Positions 1 through 10,605 of a stretch of 64,000 nucleotides of DNA are shown piece after piece. The number at the start of each line of letters is the position of its first letter. The first letter of the stretch is position 1. Below the pieces are notes generated by a model. That model worked only from the letters and a program-made list of their open reading frames with translations. It was not told the origin of the DNA and did no database searches. The position numbers and the translations under genes are program-made. The DNA is from Mermis nigrescens (Eukaryota > Nematoda > Enoplea > Mermithida > Mermithidae): the NCBI GenBank assembly GCA_036768485.1, contig JAVLUZ010000651.1, positions 620,001 to 684,000 of the forward strand, read 5' to 3'.

Positions 1-635
1 GTGAATTCGCTATCGCAAAACATTTGTTTAAACTAGCAGCAATATCGGAAATTATTTTTACATCGGCTTTATACTTTAAAGGCATATTCCAAGGGAAGAG
101 ATAGAATTTTCCAATTGCTGAAGTGAAATCGGATTAGTTTACAATGACAAAACGATCAATAGTTGTATTGTGGAGTGCAGAAGTGGTATCTTCTATTGGT
201 TGAGATGTCGTTGTAAACTGTTTTGATTTGACTTTCTGAGTTTAAAAAGTCTATCCTTGAAATATGCTCTTAATTGGCATGTAAAATTATGGTTTTATAT
301 ACGCAATACGCAATAAATATAGTTTAAACATTACCAAACGACTATAGCAATTTTAATCAACCTTTTTTGGGCCTTGAAAATTTTCGGACCCCGAGATCCT
401 CCAGAAGTTAGGTGCTGTCCATACTCGAGACTAAATCTCTTTCTCTAGATTTAGAGTCACTAAATGTAGGAAGGAAGATAAAATTTTGTCGTTTTATAAA
501 AAGTTTGAGTGTGAGTTTAAAAAATTAGGCTGGTGCGTTATTTGCAATCGAATTCGAATAATGATTTTGAAACTTGATTTAATTTTAAATATTCTCGAAT
601 TTTTGAAATTTTATTTCGAAACGCCAATCGTACAG
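1..635. other. Intron sequence upstream of the first exon
   Basis: AT-rich, without a long open frame or recognisable RNA. It ends in an acceptor (TACAG at 631-635) that opens the exon at 636, so it is read as the 3' part of an intron whose upstream exons lie outside the window. Confidence 0.5.
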
Positions 636-902
636 GTTTCGCGAAGAAGTCGATCTGATGGACTACGCGGGCGCCAACGTTCGCAATTTTTTGATAAAAC
701 GCGATCACATATTCAAAGAACACTTAGAGTACATGCATTTTTACGGCCGAAACGCGTACGAAGTGACCTATCGTTTAAACGAATTCGTCCGCGGCAGCGT
801 TCAGGTGAAAAATCGCGAAACTATTCGCCGATTGCACGAGTTTTACTTGGCCAGTTCGTCGATTAGCGACGAGGCGCGCGAGGAATTGCAATTGGACGAG
901 CG
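636..902 (+). CDS. Unrecognised gene 1, exon (internal; 5' part outside window)
   Basis: This exon runs from acceptor TACAG (ends 635) to donor GTGAGT (starts 903). It opens with one base that completes a codon and ends in phase 2. It encodes about 88 residues, including FREEVDLMDYAGANVRNF near the start and RETIRRLHEFYLASSSISDE near the end. The composition is that of a soluble, mostly helical protein, with no membrane segment or signal peptide. Codon use (GCG, CGT, TCG, GAC) matches the SARM1 exons and not the flanking AT-rich DNA, which supports real coding. The phase fits the exon at 8948. I do not recognise the family and assign no function. Confidence 0.7.
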
Positions 903-905
903 GTG

Positions 906-1369
906 AGTCGAAGAAAATCAATGGGGCTGGCTAACTCTAGTAACGGTGTAAAGTAAAATAGCAAGTGTAAAGTGATCCGCTGTTTTACCTTAAAACGAAC
1001 TCCTCCCGCAGTCTCTTCCTCCTCGCCCATCTGCGTGATGCAGAGTTCGTTGGCTATGGAAAAGAATTTAGTGTAAAGTGGAGTGTAAAATAGTCTGTTT
1101 TTAATGTAAAGTGATCCGGGTAGAATAAGAGAGGAATCTTCTGGCAGCTACATCTACATTTTACACTATTACGAATCGTTTTTTGAATGCTATGGTGAAT
1201 CACTTTACACTCAATCTACTGCCTGGTAAAAGATGTCTATGTGTAGGTACTGGGTGCAGTTATTGTAGCTGTGTAAAGCAAAATTGCCATTGTAAAGTGA
1301 CCCACCGTTGCGTCTTAAAACGAATCTCCTCCAGCAGTCTATTATACCTTACGCATCTATGATGAGGCC
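906..1369. repeat. Intronic repeat unit rich in GTGTAAAG
   Basis: Part of a direct repeat whose second copy lies at about 3046-3310. Shared stretches include GTAAAGTGATCCG, GAATGCTATGGTGAATCAC (AAGG in the second copy) and TTATTGTAGCTGTG. A shorter, more diverged piece sits at about 940-1066. The hAT element at 1370-3021 separates the two copies. GTGTAAAG/CTTTACAC occurs many times in the unit. Confidence 0.6.
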
Positions 1370-3021
1370 TAGTGGTCGAACGGGGCGACTTTTTTGGCCG
1401 GGGCCGGGGCGGTACCGGGGCTGAAAAAAATCCCCGGCCGGGGCCGGGGGCCGGAGTCAGACAAGGAAAATATTATTGCATGACACATACTTGGGGTGGG
1501 CATAGTAGGAGAAATAATGAGCGACTGCTCCATTCAGTAGTAAATGGCAAGCGCAAAGTTAGGTGCGCCTTTTCAAATCAAGTTTTATTACTATTTATAT
1601 CACAAGAAACATTTAGTCCAGTGTTTCATTGTCTGAATCATCAATAAATTCCATGTCGCTGCTATTATCACATTCAATATTATTTGAATCGTCACTACTG
1701 CTACTGCTGCTGCTTGCGTCGCATTCTACATGTTCATCAGCCTAAGTGCTTTGGAGCTTCCACGTATTGAATCCAATTGTTCGCAAATTATGCTTTAGAA
1801 ATAAGAGCTCTTGAAGATTTTCTGGCTTCAATCGGATTCTTGAACCATTAGCTAAATCACGAGCTGACTTGAATTCGCGTTCGCTGGACACAGATTTAAT
1901 AAGCGGGCTGAGGTATTTTTTTGAGAGCTAGCTTATAGAAGCGAGCATTTTTTAGAAAAATCATAGGACGTGTCTAGATTTAAGCGTATTTAGCGTTAAA
2001 TGGCTCGAAATTGTCAAATTTTTGGCGCTTCGCGCCGAATTGGCATTGAATAGTCACTTTTTAACCATAATTTGGTCAATTTAATGCAATTTTTCGAAAT
2101 TGTTCCGTGTTTTCATGTTCTAGAAAGAACGTGCATCATCAGAAATGCTTAAAAATCGTGCTCTCAACGCATATCAAGCGTTTTTACGTTAAAAAAGGTA
2201 CTTTGAAAATTTTTTCGATCTCACCACCCCTGTAAGCGAATAGAAATGATGACACACAGTCAATGCCCTGAGAGGGCATAAATTTTCCAAGCAAGTTAAA
2301 ATAAGAAACAAAGACTTTGAATATAAATGAGAAAGCTCCGATGAAAAACAGAAGTAATAATCGTCATTAACAAAACCAGAAACAGAAGTAGTGGAATCAC
2401 AGAGATGTAGCGATTGGGCGGAATAGGTATTGGATGTAATAAATGAGACATATAAAGTTTATCGGATCGAATGCCATTCTGCAGCGCAGTTTACATTCGC
2501 CAATAATTAACTTCCGTTCTAATAACTATTACATATGAAACGCGTTTTAAAACAGGCGGTTCCCACTCAATTAAATGTAAAGATGTTGTTTGCAAAAAAA
2601 GTTTTTTGAAAAGGTACAATTTCCACGTAGAAATAGAACGTATTTGTCAACTCTAAATCTTTCAGCCACTAGCTACGAATAAATGAGATAAAAGCAGAAT
2701 TTGGTTTGATTAGTTAAGTGAAGGAATCGAAAACATGCAGATTGTCCTGAACATTTATTTAGTAAAAGCTCATTTGTACACAGTAGCAGCAAAGATATAA
2801 CAAGGACTAAGTATACATATGGTCGAATCAGTACAGTTCTCAAAATTCACACTTGCCCATTGATAAATAACTGGCAGTATTACATCGTGTGCAAAATACG
2901 AATTACACTAAATTTTTCCCCGGCCCCGGCCATTTTTTGACCTTGCCCGGGCCGGGGCCGGGAATGCTGAAAAATGGCCGGGGATAGCCGGGGCCGGGGC
3001 CCCAGCCCCGGTCGATCACTA
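1370..3021 (-). mobile_element. hAT-type DNA transposon relic with GC-rich ends
   Basis: The ends are inverted (TAGTGGTCGAACGGGGC on the left; CCCCGGTCGATCACTA on the right) and followed inwards by CCGGGGCC-rich tracts. The minus strand carries the end of a hAT transposase. A second copy at 10606-13302 shares both ends, the GC tracts and much internal sequence, which fixes the boundaries. The flanking octamers (ATGAGGCC and GACGCAGC) do not match, so the duplication has decayed or one end was rearranged. About 1.65 kb, inside an intron of gene 1. Confidence 0.75.
1645..1905 (-). pseudogene. hAT transposase C-terminal fragment, broken
   Basis: Read on the minus strand this contains SSEREFKSARDLANGSRIRL followed by KPENLQELLFLKHNLRTIG. 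This is the C-terminal dimerisation region of hAT transposases (family pattern SSER...FS.A......R..L.PEN...LLFLK.N). An in-frame TAG interrupts it after KLQST; the frame then continues through a Ser-rich acidic tail (SSDMEFIDDSDNETLD) to a TAA near 1613. No catalytic RNase H-like core is visible nearby. A non-functional remnant. Confidence 0.75.
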
Positions 3022-3045
3022 GACGCAGCGCTTGTAAACAAATGG

Positions 3046-3310
3046 AGTGAATTAAGTGTAAAGCAGAGCGTAAAGTGATCAGTTTTGAGCGTAAAGTGGT
3101 CCGAATGGCATAAAAAAGGAATAGTCTGGCTGCTGCAGTTTACACAATTTCGAATCCTTTTCTGAATGCTAAGGTGAATCACCTAACACTCAATCTGTAT
3201 TGCCCGGTAAAATAAGGGTCTACCTACATCATAGCATTCAGTAGAGTTATTGTAGCTGTGCAAAGTACAATCGCGATTGTAAACAGCCCTATTGACTCTT
3301 TAAAATGGAT
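3046..3310. repeat. Second copy of the GTGTAAAG-rich intronic repeat
   Basis: Aligns with about 1068-1330 over most of its length (GTGTAAAG boxes, GAATGCTAAGGTGAATCAC, TTATTGTAGCTGTGCAAAG). It lies on the other side of the hAT element at 1370-3021. Confidence 0.55.
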
Positions 3311-4457
3311 CCGCAACCGCGGCCTTGGACCCTTAGCATACGTTCATATGATGGCATTAGCTCGTTGGTGTAGAGCGAATTGACAGTGTAGGGTAGAGTG
3401 TGAAATAATTAGTTTTGTTTGAGTGTAATGCAATCCATCGTAATGTCAAAAAAAGAATTGTATTTGTCTAAGCTGCTGTTGTCTCTTTGTGACTTGTCGG
3501 AATATAAACCGCTTGCTTGTGATTTGAGGAGTAGCTCGAATTTTACGCTTTGTATTTCGGAGTTATTTTTCGTAACATTTTTATAATTTCTCTCACACAT
3601 GCGTACTGGAGGGGGTATAAGGGGGTATCCCTCTAACAGGGCTTTTAAAAGACCTACCCCCTCAAGCCATTATGCGACCAAACATAAAAAAGCGTCAATC
3701 TACGTCTAACAGTATAATTTAGTACAATGGTTATTTTTTGAGCGGTAGAATGTTAAATTCGTTCATCCACTTACTTTTCTCCCATTATTTTGTATATATT
3801 TGATGTGACAGGTCATTCCATTGTCTTATTTTTATTTATTTTCGGGCAAATTTAACCACAAAAAAATTATGAAGTATGAAAACAACGTATTAAGTATTAA
3901 AATTAGACATTAAATAGCAAAATTAAGTATCAATTTACCCCTCCCCCAAGAAAACTCGTTTTACTTCCTCCCAGAAGTTTTGACCATGTGCATGTATGAT
4001 TTTTCTTATGCATTTATTATTTATATTTATGTTTAATAATTTGGCCATATGCATATGTTTGGTCGTTTGCATTTTTTAGGATTAAAAACGGAAATTTGAT
4101 TAATTTTTATCAATGAATTAACGTCTTATGTAGAAAGGGCTTACTTACATCAAATATTCGTTTCCAGAACGTACCTGCTCAAAGTTTGGAGATGGGGACA
4201 GACAATCATTGTTGGGGAGGGTGGTATATGATGGCCTTTTTTTGGTTAAAAATGGCAAAATGTTACCTAAGATTGTATAAAAACGCAAGTTTTTGCCAAA
4301 TATGAGGCGTAAACAATCTAAGCCTATAGGAAATCTTGGTGGACAATTAACCTTGCTCTGGAAGACCTTCCAAATCGATTTTACCCCAGAATTGAATTTT
4401 CGGTGCTATTTCTGTTGATTTTGCCCCGTCAGACCCCCAAAATTTTGCGCTGCTCAC

Positions 4458-4462
<5 letters not shown>
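3311..4462. other. Intron of gene 1, AT-rich
   Basis: No exon, RNA or clear repeat boundary was seen. There is a short GGGGGTATAAGGGGGTATCC patch at about 3609 and long A/T-rich runs. Confidence 0.4.

Positions 4463-4538
<76 letters not shown>
4463..4538. repeat. (TA)n microsatellite
   Basis: About 38 uninterrupted TA dinucleotides, flanked by transposon-like DNA. Confidence 0.95.
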
Positions 4539-4541
<3 letters not shown>

Positions 4542-4719
4542 CAGAGGAGTAACAAGGGGACGAGGGATCCCTCACCGGAAAGTTGGTCGTCTCGTCCCCA
4601 TCATGCTAAAATTAGAAAATTCATGACCTCATTTATTTTTTGGAAGAAACTTGCGGTTTTTTGGTTATTTTTAGGTGCTTTTTTTGCTGTTTTGGGCCGA
4701 AAATTAGAGGCCATTCACC

Positions 4720-5396
4720 CCTCTTCCTAACACTGTTTTTTTGTATTAGGCAACGATTTTTCCCGATGTACAATGACTTTTCGGGACCGTCTTTGTACAT
4801 GTACAAAGATTTTTGGGAAGACAAAAATTGCAAAAAAGGTCTGAAATTCGCAAAAATTTCCCGCGCCGAAATGAGTAATTGTGTTTTCTATATATCTCTA
4901 TAATAGCAGAAATTGCATTTCAAGAGGAAATATGTCAAATTTAAGACAGTTCTTAGTGATTTTTGCCCTTAGAGACCCAGAAATTAGCTAAAATACACTA
5001 CCAAAAGTCGAACTACTCTGTTTTTACCACACTAAAATCGCTACTGTACCATATTATAGTACCCTAAAATTTGTGTGTACAAAATGTACAAAGATTTTTG
5101 AGAAGACAAAATTGTAAAAAGGTGTAAAATTCGCATTTGCATTTAGAATGGAAAAATGCCAAATTTTTCGGCGCTTCGCGCCGCTTTGAGACAAGTTTTA
5201 GTAATTTTTTGGCGTCAGAAACCCAGAAATTAGCTAAAATACACTACCAAAGATCTAAAACCCAGTTTCACCACACTAAAATCGCTACTGTACTACATTA
5301 TAGTACACAAAAATTTGCATGTACAAAATGTACAAAGACTTTTGGGGACCATCTTTGTACACGTGCAAACGGACCTTGCACAAAAAAACACTGCTT
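4720..5396. mobile_element. Family R4 MITE-like composite (CAGTGTTTTTTTGTA ends)
   Basis: Begins near AACACTGTTTTTTTGTATT and ends TGCACAAAAAAACACTG, so the termini are inverted. Internal hallmarks are the perfect palindrome CTTTGTACATGTACAAAG, CACTAAAATCGCTACTGTA, and the dispersed palindrome GGCGCTTCGCGCC at 5170-5182. Parts of the unit are duplicated within it. Related copies occur at 25484-25916 and inside both R3 elements. No coding capacity. Confidence 0.55.
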
Positions 5397-5747
5397 TCTA
5401 AGGATGGCCAAGACCCCCATCCAAAATTTCAAGCCATTGCACATCCATGGATCCTTCCTTAAATAAACTTAAAATCAAAAATTAAATCAACATTAAAATG
5501 AAATTAAGATCAAGCCATTAAACATCTATGGATCTTCCCTTAAATTAAATTAAAATCAAAAACTAAATTAAAAGTAAAATGAAATTAAAATTAAAAATTT
5601 TGAAAAAATTAAACTTAAAGAATTAAAATTGAATCAAATTAAACTTAAATTAAAACTTAAATACCTTTTTAAGCCCTCAGTAATAATTGTCTAGAATATC
5701 GATAGCCGACAGTGAGCGGCGTTAATTTTTCGACGATGACCATAATT

Positions 5748-5800
5748 AGTAGTGATAAAACGGGTACCCGGATCCGGATCCGTATCCGGAAGTTTGAATC
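5748..5800. mobile_element. Truncated end of family R8 (GGATCC hexamer element)
   Basis: TAGTGATAAAACGGGTACCC followed by GGATCCGGATCC repeats matches the ends of the complete element at 34266-35006. Only one terminus is present here. Confidence 0.55.
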
Positions 5801-5808
5801 CTCACTAC

Positions 5809-6040
5809 CATACGTGGGCAGCAAGAAAATTCTGGGGGAGTGCAAGATTTTTCAAAGGTCAAAAAATGGCCTTAAAAATAGTGGTATGGCGAAAAAACAC
5901 CATTTTCGACGTTTCTCATTGAGCACTATCCATTGGCATCAAAAAATTGCAGAAAAGAGGAAAAAATTTCCAAAAATTGAATTCTGGGGGTATTTTGATT
6001 TCTGGGGGGTGCATACCCACAACCCCCCACACCAGGTGTG
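5809..6040 (-). mobile_element. Family R1 MITE (hAT-type), 8-bp TSD CTCACTAC
   Basis: Flanked by CTCACTAC at 5801-5808 and 6041-6048. It starts CATACGTGGGCAGCAAG and ends CCAGGTGTG. Inside are the family marks: a C-run near each end, GGTATTTTG-type stretches, and a core that in the other orientation reads TTTTTTGATGCCAATGGATA and GAGAAACGTCGAAAA. No coding capacity. Confidence 0.85.
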
Positions 6041-6365
6041 CTCACTACCCGTATATGGAAACGACCCTTTAGGCATACCATCAAACGAACACAGATCTGG
6101 AATCTTTCTTTTTTCTCTGAAAATAAGACAGTTATGGAGAAACTGAATCGAAACAAAATCAGTTTCTCACAGGGAAAAGTTTCAGTTTTCGACAAATATC
6201 AAGACATCAATATTGATACTCATCAGTTAGTCAACTTCTGGTCAATTATACTGAAAAATTTTTTTAACTTTTTCACCACGCAGAAGATTGCGCTTTGGTT
6301 GATATACTATTCTAGTCCCACTAAAAAGCAGTTTAACATACTGGTCGTGGCAGCTGAAAGGTATT

Positions 6366-6832
6366 CTGGATCTAGTATACAATTTACCCCCCAGCGTTTT
6401 TTAGCTGATCCATATAAGCTACAGTAACCAAACTTGACAAGGAGATAGCTATAAGCCTATTGTACTAATCTGGCAAAATTGATTAACTTACGGTTAAACT
6501 TACTGCTTTAAAAAAAAATTTAAAAAAACAACTCACTTTACTTTACTTTAAATTTACTTTTTGTTTGAACTTACTTTTTTAATGTAGGATGTTGATTGAG
6601 TTACAAAAAACTGCTTTGTTTGAAACCCACCGAATCGTTTACAATTTTTAGATGTCGTTAGTACGTTTTAACTGTGAGTGTAAAGCATTAAGTTTACACC
6701 GTAAGTTAATCAGTTTTGCCAGATTAGTACAATAGCCTGATACCTATCTCCTTGTAAAGTTTGTTTACTGTAGCTTATATGGATCGGCTAAAAAAACGCT
6801 GGGGGGTAAATTGTATACTAGATCCGGTATTC
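6366..6832. repeat. Large inverted repeat (foldback element)
   Basis: Left arm about 6366-6520 and right arm about 6670-6832 are reverse complements with a few mismatches. Shared words include GGATCTAGTATACAATTTAC, CCATATAAGCTACAGTAA, CTATTGTACTAATCTGGCAA and TGATTAACTTACGGT. The loop is about 150 bases. No ORF. It could extrude as a hairpin, and resembles a foldback transposon or an inverted duplication of one unit. Confidence 0.8.
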
Positions 6833-7278
6833 TAATGCATAGAGATAAAACATTGGAAACCTACATAGGTTTGCTTCTTTCCATGTACGCCGATCCTCCT
6901 AGCACGATTTTTTGTATTTGGCAAAGATTTTTCCAGTATACCTGCGAAGACGTACTCCTTTTTACACATACCAAGATTTTTGGGAGGACAAAAAAATGTC
7001 CTAAATTTTTTAAAATCTTGGACGCGTCCCGCTGGAATCAGTAGTCAGTTAAACTCCAATATGCCTTTATATGGCCAAAATTGTGTTTAAAAAAGCAAAA
7101 ACGTGAAGTTTTCTCGCGCTTGGCGCTGGTTATTGTGTTATCATTCCTAATGAACCTCCGGTGTTGAGTTAAGCTTTAATTAGTCAGAAAATTCTAGTGC
7201 TTTACATAGTTGAGTAGTTTGCCCCACTTGTCTGCTAAAGGCCTAAGCTTGAATTGAGTTTATGGTATGGATGTAAGT

Positions 7279-7713
7279 CATAGGTGCTCAAGGTCAGGGC
7301 CGGCAGGGTAGGGGGTGAAACCCCAATAATCCAAACCAGTAAACTTGATGTTAACGATTTTTTCGCTGCTTTAACAATCAAAATGGTCAAAATAGCCTAT
7401 AAAACGTTTTTTCGTGGTAATATCACATTTTAAAGCACTTTTAGTCCATTTTGACTGCATTATAACACTTTTAACACTAAAAATGCAAAAATTTATCAAT
7501 TTCGGGCGATTTTTGAGTAAAAAGTACTTATGTACAAGTACTAATGTGGCGCGAGGCGTCGGAAAATTTTTGACGTTCCTACTGCTTTTGACCTCAAAAA
7601 TGATGCAAAAAACCTTACATCAGCTCAAAATCGCCGGGCAGTACCTGTCCGGCTGACCCTTCAGGAGAGAGGTGGTAATACTCCCCTCACTCCCCCTTCT
7701 ATATGCATGTATG
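7279..7713. mobile_element. Family R7 MITE (hAT-type), 8-bp TSD ATGTAAGT
   Basis: Flanked by ATGTAAGT at 7271-7278 and 7714-7721. It starts CATAGGTGCTCAAGGTCAGG and ends ATATGCATGTATG. It shares AAAACGTTTTTTCGTGGTAA and TTTGACTGCATTATA with the copies at 41226 and 44204. Non-coding. Confidence 0.85.
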
Positions 7714-8184
7714 ATGTAAGTATGTCAAAACAAAACTGAGCTCTTATTAATTATCAATAATATAAAAAAGATATTATTTTTTATATTATTTTTTCATAAA
7801 ATAATATAAAAAATAATACAAAAAATCAATAAATAGGCCGCAAAACTTTCCTTTTAAATGGTAAAAATGCTAAAATTTCCCTATTGATAAATTTTTCTAT
7901 TAGATTTTTATTGTCAGAAACCCAGAAATAGGCTAAAATACACTAACAAAAATCGAAATAATTAGTGTTACCATACAAAAAGCCTCACTTTTCTATATTA
8001 TATTAGGTAACTAACCCAAAACTTACACGTACAAAATGGACAAAGGCTTGAAGACCGTCTTTGTACATGTAAAAACGGATTTTGAACGCCTAAGGCACCA
8101 ATAACCAAGCAGGATAATTACGATATTGCGTAACACCAAATCAACAACAGTTTAGTATATTAAACCAGCAAGGATTAATTATGT

Positions 8185-8313
8185 GTATTGGATCCGGATC
8201 GGAATCCGTTAGTTTTAATTTTTACCTCCCGGATCCGGATCCGGATCTGGATCTGAAAAAAGATCTGGATCCGGATCCGGGTAAATTGAAATTGAGGATC
8301 CGTTTCTTCACTT
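8185..8313. mobile_element. Fragment of family R8 (GGATCC hexamer element)
   Basis: Repeated GGATCCGGATCC/GGATCTGGATCT followed by AAATTGAAATTGAGGATCCG, which is the reverse complement of the left end of the complete element at 34266. Confidence 0.6.
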
Positions 8314-8947
8314 ATAATTAGATGTTCTGGCAATTGGAAATTCTAATTAAAATGCGACCAAAAAATGTAGAAAAAATTTTAATTTTTAATTTTTAAATTT
8401 CTAAAAAAATTAAAAAATAACTTTTCTTTCTTCAAAAATTTAGAAAAGCTCATAGAATATTGAGGGGGTATTTTCAATGGTCAAAATTTATGTCGAGCCC
8501 ATTTTAAAGTTACATAGCAATTCAGAGCTTAAAGCGTAGTTTTCTGACAATTTTCACGATGGCCGATTTAACCAAACATGGAAAGTTGTATATTCCTAGT
8601 TTTTGTTATATTCGAAATGTGAGCTGTTTTTTCGTTAAAATTACAAATGACCGAATTTTCGCTGGATAGCGTGCTAGGCTAAAATAGCCAAAAAATCCTT
8701 ACAAAAATCCAAAAACGAAATAAAAAAATCCAAAATCCAAAGACATCAGCACGGACCGCAGGCATTCTTTTATTCTTTTTGTTTTCATGTGTACATATTA
8801 TGTTTTTATTTTCTATTTCTTAATTTTTTATTTTTGTCATACTGTTTTCTCACAGTATAACTTAATTTATAAAATTTTCTTTTTTATAAATATTTAGTAA
8901 ATTTTTTATTTCCTCAACCTTGTTTTGAATCTCGCTTTTTTCTGCAG
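8314..8947. other. Intron of gene 1, nothing recognised
   Basis: AT-rich and without a repeat I can bound. Its last bases form the pyrimidine tract and CAG acceptor used by the exon at 8948. Confidence 0.4.
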
Positions 8948-9101
8948 TAAGAAATTCTGCGAATTTCTTAATCGTTGCTTTTACGTCTTCAATTTGGACG
9001 AAACGCACGTTGAATCTAAACGCGATTTGCCTATGCTCACATTTGACATGTCCAGGGTTCAAAACAACCCGAATTTTAAGCCGGTTCTCCAAGACTTCGT
9101 C
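8948..9101 (+). CDS. Unrecognised gene 1, exon (internal)
   Basis: A strong pyrimidine-rich acceptor (TTTTTTCTGCAG ending 8947) precedes it and a GTACGT donor begins at 9102. The first base completes the split codon left by the exon ending at 902, giving CGT; the exon then ends in phase 0. It encodes about 51 residues, including FCEFLNRCFYVFNLDETHVE and SRVQNNPNFKPVLQDFV. A minus-strand frame over the same bases (8862-9092) also looks open, but it lacks good splice sites. The phase fits on both sides make the plus-strand reading better. Function unknown. Confidence 0.65.
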
Positions 9102-10605
9102 GTACGTTGATTTGTTTTAAATAAATAATTAATTAATTAGTTCAAAATAAAATAATGAAAATTTTTGATTATTCATTTTTTAAATTTTAGGACTTAAGCC
9201 GATTTTGAACGATTTAGTATTTTTAGTTTCTTATTTCATTTTTTATTTTAATTTTTACCTTTTTCTCACGAGTTAAATCGTATATTTGTTGCCAAAAGAT
9301 TTTCATGTCATTAGCAGCTGCGTTCCGAATCAGTAACAGGCCTACGTGCACAAGTTCAAAAGTTCTGGAAGGTGGGCAGACTGAGTTATCTTGGGGGGAT
9401 TGAGTAATTTTCTCACCTATTTAATGCCAGGTTTTGATACTTAATTCGATTTTATTCCAACTCCTGGTCGGGGGATACCCCCAGTGTTTATTGTGGAACG
9501 GGGGATTTGGGGATCCCGCTCAGTGTCGGTTTTCCCTCACCCATTCCGTTTCTCCTATAACTACTAAAATGTTTCACCCGTATTCTCGTTCTGGCAAAAA
9601 TTCGCGTTTTCAGGCTATTTTAGGAGCATTTTTAGGCCATTTTTGGCCAGAGTCATTCATAATGATGGCCCCCTAATAACCCATTTTTCACGGTAACCTC
9701 CTCTCTTTGATTTTCAGGCTTTGGCTACATAATCCATACGTTTAAGGCTCCAAATTTTGGGTGGAGATGAGCAGTTTATGAAGGGCATACGTTTAACAGG
9801 GGGTGGGTGATCCCCCCACACAAAGTTGGTCGTCCCCCCATCCCCCGAAGCCGGAGAATTTTTAAGCGATTTTTCGAAAAAAATTTGATTTTTTGGCCGT
9901 TTAGGCGATTTTTGGCCGTTTTTGGCCTAAACTTGGTCCGTTTTGGCCTAAGATTGAGGTTCGTTTTTGGCTTGAAATTGAGGTTATTCCCCCACCCTAA
10001 AAATGGTCGGGGACCACCACTTGAAATTTCGAGCGGTTACGTGTATGGGCGGGGGAGCGATGTCTTATTTTTGCTAAAAATAGCAAACTCGCCTTAAAGT
10101 TGTCTAAAAATGCAAGTGTTTGCCCGAAGAAATCTGAGCTCGGGGCAGGGAGATTCGAGCCGTTTTATGTATGGTTCTAACATTATCTGATACACTATGG
10201 GGGTAGTTTCCCGTCCGCAGAGAGATAGTATTTTCGAAAGAGGGTGTGTAGTCGGCATACATGCATGGCATGAGAATTCTCAGGTTGGGATGGGGCAATT
10301 TAGAATTTTTTCTGATTTTCCCGATTTGGGCTTAAAAACGATGGATACGCGTCGGAAACATGATTTTTAGGCGTTTTTAATGATAATCGATGTTCCGTGA
10401 CAAGAAAAATAATAAAATGTAGCCAAAAATGGCTGTTTGGTGCACAGCGCCGAAAAAAGTGACTTTTTTGAACCAAAATATTGCTAGAATTTTTCTGTAA
10501 AATCGCAAATTCTACTGGTGCTTGTGAAAATATTTTTACGAGGGCGCGGCTAATTTATATAGTCGGTCATTGTTAGGGAAGCGGGCATGTCAGACATGTA
10601 TTAGC
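9102..10605. repeat. Intron with decayed family R20 repeats (CCCC / GGCC-T-run type)
   Basis: From about 9780 to 10060 there are alternating C-runs and phrases such as GGCCGTTTAGGCGATTTTTGG, with GTTGGTCGTCCCCCCAT and an end like GCGGTTACGTGTATGG. Similar blocks occur near 4545, 17052, 20047, 33193, 48358 and 54596. No clear target duplication and no coding signal. Confidence 0.4.

Noticed and set aside
5712..6146. 144-codon frame
   Set aside because: Runs through R8 and R1 repeat DNA; similar peptides appear in other R1 copies (15592, 16836, 51933, 57414), so it is a repeat translation.
8862..9092. Minus-strand 76-codon frame with coiled-coil look
   Set aside because: Shadow of the plus-strand exon at 8948-9101, which has a strong acceptor, GTACGT donor and matching phases.
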